Shown in pieces: positions 5,725 to 8,675 of a stretch of 8,675 nt of DNA. The stretch lies in assembly GCA_027310235.1 (NCBI GenBank), contig DAIDBF010000051.1, positions 1-8,675 of the forward strand, in the 5' to 3' direction. Position numbers and translations under genes: made by a program. Below the pieces are notes generated by a model. It saw only the letters and a program-made list of their open reading frames with translations, ran no database searches and had not been told where the DNA came from. The stretch is from a bacterium (GTDB taxonomy: Bacteria; Patescibacteriota; Minisyncoccia; UBA6257; GWB1-50-10). Every line of letters starts with the position of its first letter. Position 1 is the stretch's first letter.

Positions 5725-5730
5725 TAAGAT
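5725..5730 (+). promoter_or_regulatory. Possible -10 of the DksA-like gene
   Basis: TAAGAT ends 6 nt before the ATG at 5737, the same geometry as the promoter at 4539. No convincing -35 is present; TATGCT at 5713-5718 is an alternative -10. A promoter is expected here because a terminator lies just upstream. Confidence 0.3.
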
Positions 5731-5736
5731 ACCTTT

Positions 5737-6081
5737 ATGAAAAAGAACGACGCACAAACTGAAGAAATCAGAAAAAAGCTCGAGCAATCGAGGAAAGAAA
5801 TCGAGGAAGAGCTCGAACAATTCAAAGCATCGCTTGATTTCGGCGATGAAACCGATCATATGGAAGAAGAGAGCGACGAATCGGAGGAGATGGGAACGTT
5901 TCTCAGTATTAAGAAACTGCAGGACGCGCGACTCGAAGCGATTGATCGGGCACTCGAAAAAATAAAAAACGGCACGTACGGTTTTTGCGAACGGTGCGGA
6001 AAACCGATCGAAAAAGAAATAGTGAACATCGATCCGGAATCGGCGCTTTGCAAAAATTGTAAACACAACAGAGCACAATAG
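5737..6081 (+). CDS. DksA/TraR-family C4 zinc-finger protein
   Basis: A 114-aa member of the DksA/TraR family, whose proteins reach through the RNA polymerase secondary channel and alter initiation, often together with ppGpp. Residues 7-80 are highly charged and helical, forming the two strands of a coiled coil. Its tip, DETDHM at 37-42, aligns with DEADRA of E. coli DksA, keeping Asp37 and Asp40 but with Met in place of the tip Ala. The zinc finger is intact: Cys84, Cys87 (FCERCGKPI), Cys105 and Cys108 (CKNC). It is shorter than E. coli DksA (151 aa), as is usual for TraR-like forms. No Shine-Dalgarno precedes the ATG. It is followed after 21 nt by the ComM-like gene, probably in one operon. 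Whether it truly acts like DksA is not shown. Confidence 0.9.
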   Translation: MKKNDAQTEEIRKKLEQSRKEIEEELEQFKASLDFGDETDHMEEESDESEEMGTFLSIKKLQDARLEAIDRALEKIKNGTYGFCERCGKPIEKEIVNIDPESALCKNCKHNRAQ

Positions 6082-6102
6082 GCGGGGTGAGTTTTTAACA
6101 AC

Positions 6103-7641
6103 ATGCAGGCGGTACCGAAACTCTTATCAGCGGAGCTCGACGGCATTGCCGCGGAACTCATCGAGGTGGAGGCCGATTTGAACGTCGGCCTTCATGCATT
6201 CAATATCGTAGGCCTTGCGGATAAGGCCTTGAGCGAGGCAAAGGAACGCGTGAACTCCGCGCTTAAAAATTCCGGCATCAAACCGCCCACGAAGGAGAAT
6301 CGCCGCATTACCATTAATCTCGCCCCCGCGGACGTGAAAAAAATCGGATCCCGATTCGACCTTCCGATCGCGCTCGCATATCTTATGGCGAGCGATCAGC
6401 TCAATCCCTTCCGGACGGACGACAAATTATTCGTAGGAGAGCTTTCTCTCGACGGAACACTCCGGCCGGTAAACGGCTGCCTTAACGTCGCGCTTCTTGC
6501 GCGCGAGAAACACGTCTCCGAGCTCTTTGTTCCGGAGATGAACGCCGCCGAGGCCGCGGTAATCAAAGAGGTAAGGGTATTTCCCGTACCCACGCTTCCG
6601 CGCCTTATTGCGCATCTCGAAGGCGTTGATCCCATCACACCGCAACCGTATACGGAGTTTTCCGGGACCCATCCCGCCTCGCTTGTGACATTTGGAGAAA
6701 TCAAGGGGCAATCCGCCGCGAAACGCGCACTTATGATCGCGGCCGCGGGTGGACATAATATTCTTTTCTCGGGACCGCCGGGAACCGGAAAGACCATGCT
6801 CGCGCAAGCGCTTTCCTCTATTCTTCCTCCGCCGTCACTCGAAGAAAAAATAGAGATTACTGCGATCTACAGCGCCGCGGGGCTTCTTCATGGAGGACTT
6901 CCTTTCGTTCACTTCCGTCCGTTCAGAGCCCCTCACCACAGCGCGTCTTTAATTGCAATTGTGGGGGGAGGGCAGACGCCGAGACCCGGGGAAATAAGTC
7001 TGGCGCATCGGGGGGTCTTGTTTCTCGACGAACTGCCTGAATTTCACCGCGACGTCCTTGAAGGACTGCGCCAGCCGCTCGAAGGAGGATATGTGAGTAT
7101 CGCGCGGGCCAAAAAGGCGGCACTGTTTCCTTCGCGATTCATGTTTGTCGCGGCAATGAATCCCTGCCCGTGCGGCTATTTCGGCGATCCGGAAAAGGAA
7201 TGCACCTGTACGGCACACGAGGTGTTCCGTTATCAAAAGAAGATATCGGGGCCGCTTCTCGATAGGATCGATATTCAGCTCGAGGTTCCCAGAATAAAAA
7301 TCGAGGTGTTGCGAAGTAACAACGAAACGCATGAAAAGGGGGTGGTGGAAGAAGCGGTACGACGCGCGCGATTCACTCAAGAAAAACGCTTCCACGAGCA
7401 CGACATCCCCATCTACACCAACAACGAACTGTCATCGAAACAGATTGATACTCTTGTCACCCTCGAAACGAGTGCTGAATCATTTTTAAAACAGGTTATG
7501 GAACGGAATTTCGTCTCGGCGCGCGGATATTATCGCATCCTTCGCGTTGCACAAACTATCGCCGATCTCGACGCCGCTCCTAAAATAAAAAAGGAACACC
7601 TTGCGGAGGCATTCCAATATCGGGTACGAACGAACGAGTGA
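6103..7641 (+). CDS. comM: YifB/ComM-family Mg-chelatase-like AAA+ ATPase
   Basis: A 512-aa protein of the YifB family, normal length. ComM of Vibrio cholerae is a hexameric helicase that drives branch migration during natural transformation. Order: an N-terminal Lon-protease-like domain (about 1-175, with VEADLNVGLHAFNIVGLAD and VGELSLDGTLRPV), a Mg-chelatase ChlI-type AAA+ core (about 190-400) with Walker A SGPPGTGKT (223-231, Lys230) and Walker B VLFLDE (305-310), Asn353 as sensor 1 followed by a cysteine cluster (Cys355, 357, 367, 369), an arginine in GPLLDRID (Arg388), and a C-terminal Mg_chelatase_C domain (about 410-510) with the SARGYYRILRVAQTIADL motif. A GGGGTGAG stretch 11 nt before the ATG may act as a Shine-Dalgarno. 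A recombination or DNA-uptake role is inferred from the family; no other competence gene is in the window. Confidence 0.95.
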   Translation: MQAVPKLLSAELDGIAAELIEVEADLNVGLHAFNIVGLADKALSEAKERVNSALKNSGIKPPTKENRRITINLAPADVKKIGSRFDLPIALAYLMASDQLNPFRTDDKLFVGELSLDGTLRPVNGCLNVALLAREKHVSELFVPEMNAAEAAVIKEVRVFPVPTLPRLIAHLEGVDPITPQPYTEFSGTHPASLVTFGEIKGQSAAKRALMIAAAGGHNILFSGPPGTGKTMLAQALSSILPPPSLEEKIEITAIYSAAGLLHGGLPFVHFRPFRAPHHSASLIAIVGGGQTPRPGEISLAHRGVLFLDELPEFHRDVLEGLRQPLEGGYVSIARAKKAALFPSRFMFVAAMNPCPCGYFGDPEKECTCTAHEVFRYQKKISGPLLDRIDIQLEVPRIKIEVLRSNNETHEKGVVEEAVRRARFTQEKRFHEHDIPIYTNNELSSKQIDTLVTLETSAESFLKQVMERNFVSARGYYRILRVAQTIADLDAAPKIKKEHLAEAFQYRVRTNE

Positions 7642-7649
7642 TATAAAAA

Positions 7650-8675
7650 CTATTTTGTGACCGCGAACGGATTTTTTGCGCCGTACACCTCGAAGTGCAG
7701 ATGACACCCGGTCGGTCCGTGCGTGTTTCCCGTGTTTCCCATAAGCCCGAGTTCTTCTCCGCGGCTTACGTAATCGCCGGGCTTCACAAGCGCTTTTGCA
7801 AGATGCGCATAGCGCGTTTTTGTTCCGTTCGGATGTTCCACAAAGACGAAGACGCCATATCCGTCATTCCATCCTTCCGCGCCGCTTCCGAAATTTTCAT
7901 CGGTTACCACAAGCCCTTCGGCCGCGGCACGGACCGGCGTGCCGCACTGATTCGCGATGTCCACCGCATTGTAGTTATGAAGCTGTCCCCAGTTCCATCC
8001 GATCGCGGGAAGCGCGAAGTAGCTCTTGAGGTCCGGCAAGTTCTGATCTCCCGCGGATGCCATTCCTCGATCACTTGAGGTGAGCGGCCGCGCATGGGGG
8101 AGGATGAGTATTCCGCTCCCGTCACTCAACACCTTTTGATACTCGGGATTGTATCTTTTGATAAGTTCGAGATCGACTTCATACCTGCTTCCGATCTCCT
8201 GGAGCGTATCACCCGCTCGAACCGAGTAGACGATTCCCGAGACGGGGAGCACGAGAAGTATTTGTCCTGCCGCAAGCGTCGATCCGGCGGCGGGGTTCGC
8301 CCATAAGAGTGTTTCCCGGGAGATAGCAAACCGGTCCGCGATACCTTGAAGCGTGTCGCCGCGTTTCACTTTATATTTTTTGAGTCCGTCGCCCGCGGGG
8401 AGAAGATCGCTTAACGGATCCGATGAGGCGACAACGGCCGTATCTTCCGCAATGAGAGTGTGGTTTTCATTCCCCGAAGAGGCGATGGTTTCGGCGGGCA
8501 TTTTTTCTCCCGTCGAGGCGGCAATTACCTCCGGCTTCTGTACCGGACCGCCGAAACCCCAGTCGTTTTCTTTCCCATAGCCATCCATGGCCCCCCTCGC
8601 GCTTATACTCAAAACACCTCCAAAAAGCGCGATTATCACTACAAAAAGCACCGACCAGAAACTGGTCGTCTTAGG
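7650..8675 (-). CDS. LysM-LysM-M23 peptidoglycan endopeptidase, N-terminus cut off
   Basis: A cell-wall hydrolase or amidase activator of the LytM/NlpD type. The frame stays open to the window edge, with eight residues (PKTTSFWS) upstream of the first possible start, a GTG at 8651. The real start therefore lies outside. Residues below count from that GTG. A membrane anchor (about 1-17) is followed by a disordered stretch, two LysM domains that bind glycan chains (about 92-136 and 141-185), and an M23 domain (about 205-333). The metallopeptidase motifs are HNYNAVD (His225, Asp231), YAHL (His283) and GCHLHFE (His317, His319). The first motif has five residues between His and Asp instead of the usual three, but the others are standard. 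The gene converges on comM with only 8 nt between stops, and no terminator is visible there. Confidence 0.92.
   Translation of the reverse strand, partial: PKTTSFWSVLFVVIIALFGGVLSISARGAMDGYGKENDWGFGGPVQKPEVIAASTGEKMPAETIASSGNENHTLIAEDTAVVASSDPLSDLLPAGDGLKKYKVKRGDTLQGIADRFAISRETLLWANPAAGSTLAAGQILLVLPVSGIVYSVRAGDTLQEIGSRYEVDLELIKRYNPEYQKVLSDGSGILILPHARPLTSSDRGMASAGDQNLPDLKSYFALPAIGWNWGQLHNYNAVDIANQCGTPVRAAAEGLVVTDENFGSGAEGWNDGYGVFVFVEHPNGTKTRYAHLAKALVKPGDYVSRGEELGLMGNTGNTHGPTGCHLHFEVYGAKNPFAVTK

Noticed and set aside
8649..8651. GTG at 8651 as the true start of the M23 gene
   Set aside because: The frame remains open to the edge with a short polar stretch (PKTTS) before the membrane helix, as expected for a cytoplasmic N-terminus that continues beyond the window. 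No ribosome-binding site is seen.
8652..8668. Small inverted repeat CGACCAG-AAA-CTGGTCG
   Set aside because: It lies within the open M23 reading frame, is short and has no U-tract; chance is sufficient.

Overview
This 8.7 kb window of roughly balanced base composition is densely coding and bacterial. It looks like a fragment from a Candidate Phyla Radiation (Patescibacteria, probably Parcubacteria-like) genome. That assignment is an inference. It rests on the style of the LysM/M23 peptidase (C-terminal GNTGNTHGPTGCHLHFEV-type motif), the small DksA/TraR zinc-finger protein next to a YifB/ComM ATPase, the anonymous proline-rich single-pass membrane protein, and a single Xer-type recombinase. 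No marker in the window fixes the phylum.

Layout. Positions 1-120 are a perfect, spacer-less 120-bp palindrome touching the window edge, which may be a contig-end artefact. A Xer-like tyrosine recombinase follows on the minus strand (175-1068). The 301-nt gap 1069-1369 separates it from the divergent rpsO. This gap is not empty: a + strand promoter-like element is followed by sequence that folds into a long rod (a 25-bp closing helix, a 15x15 internal loop and a 17-bp upper helix). It is a candidate structured RNA or rpsO leader. Next comes an RNA-metabolism operon, rpsO (S15), an NYN/LabA-type predicted nuclease, then pnp (PNPase). The 139-nt gap before pnp holds a 20-nt inverted repeat (19/20 paired) whose 3' arm covers the pnp start codon, and a 39-codon ORF lies across the loop. 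A strong terminator closes the operon.

Downstream, a single-pass proline-rich membrane protein of unknown function is expressed from its own extended -10 promoter and ends at a terminator. A DksA/TraR-family protein and a YifB/ComM-type AAA+ ATPase then form a probable two-gene operon. This runs convergently, with 8 nt between stops, into a LysM-LysM-M23 cell-wall peptidase on the minus strand. The peptidase reading frame stays open to the right edge, so its N-terminus is missing.

How it fits together. S15, the NYN protein and PNPase link ribosome assembly with RNA turnover. Both non-coding stretches flanking this operon carry long base-paired structures, which suggests post-transcriptional control, as is known for rpsO and pnp in other bacteria. 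Several promoter-proximal genes have their -10 element only 6-10 nt before the ATG and no Shine-Dalgarno, suggesting leaderless mRNAs. The internal NYN gene has a GGAG Shine-Dalgarno. The best candidates for something undescribed are the 1117-1334 structured RNA and the pnp leader switch.
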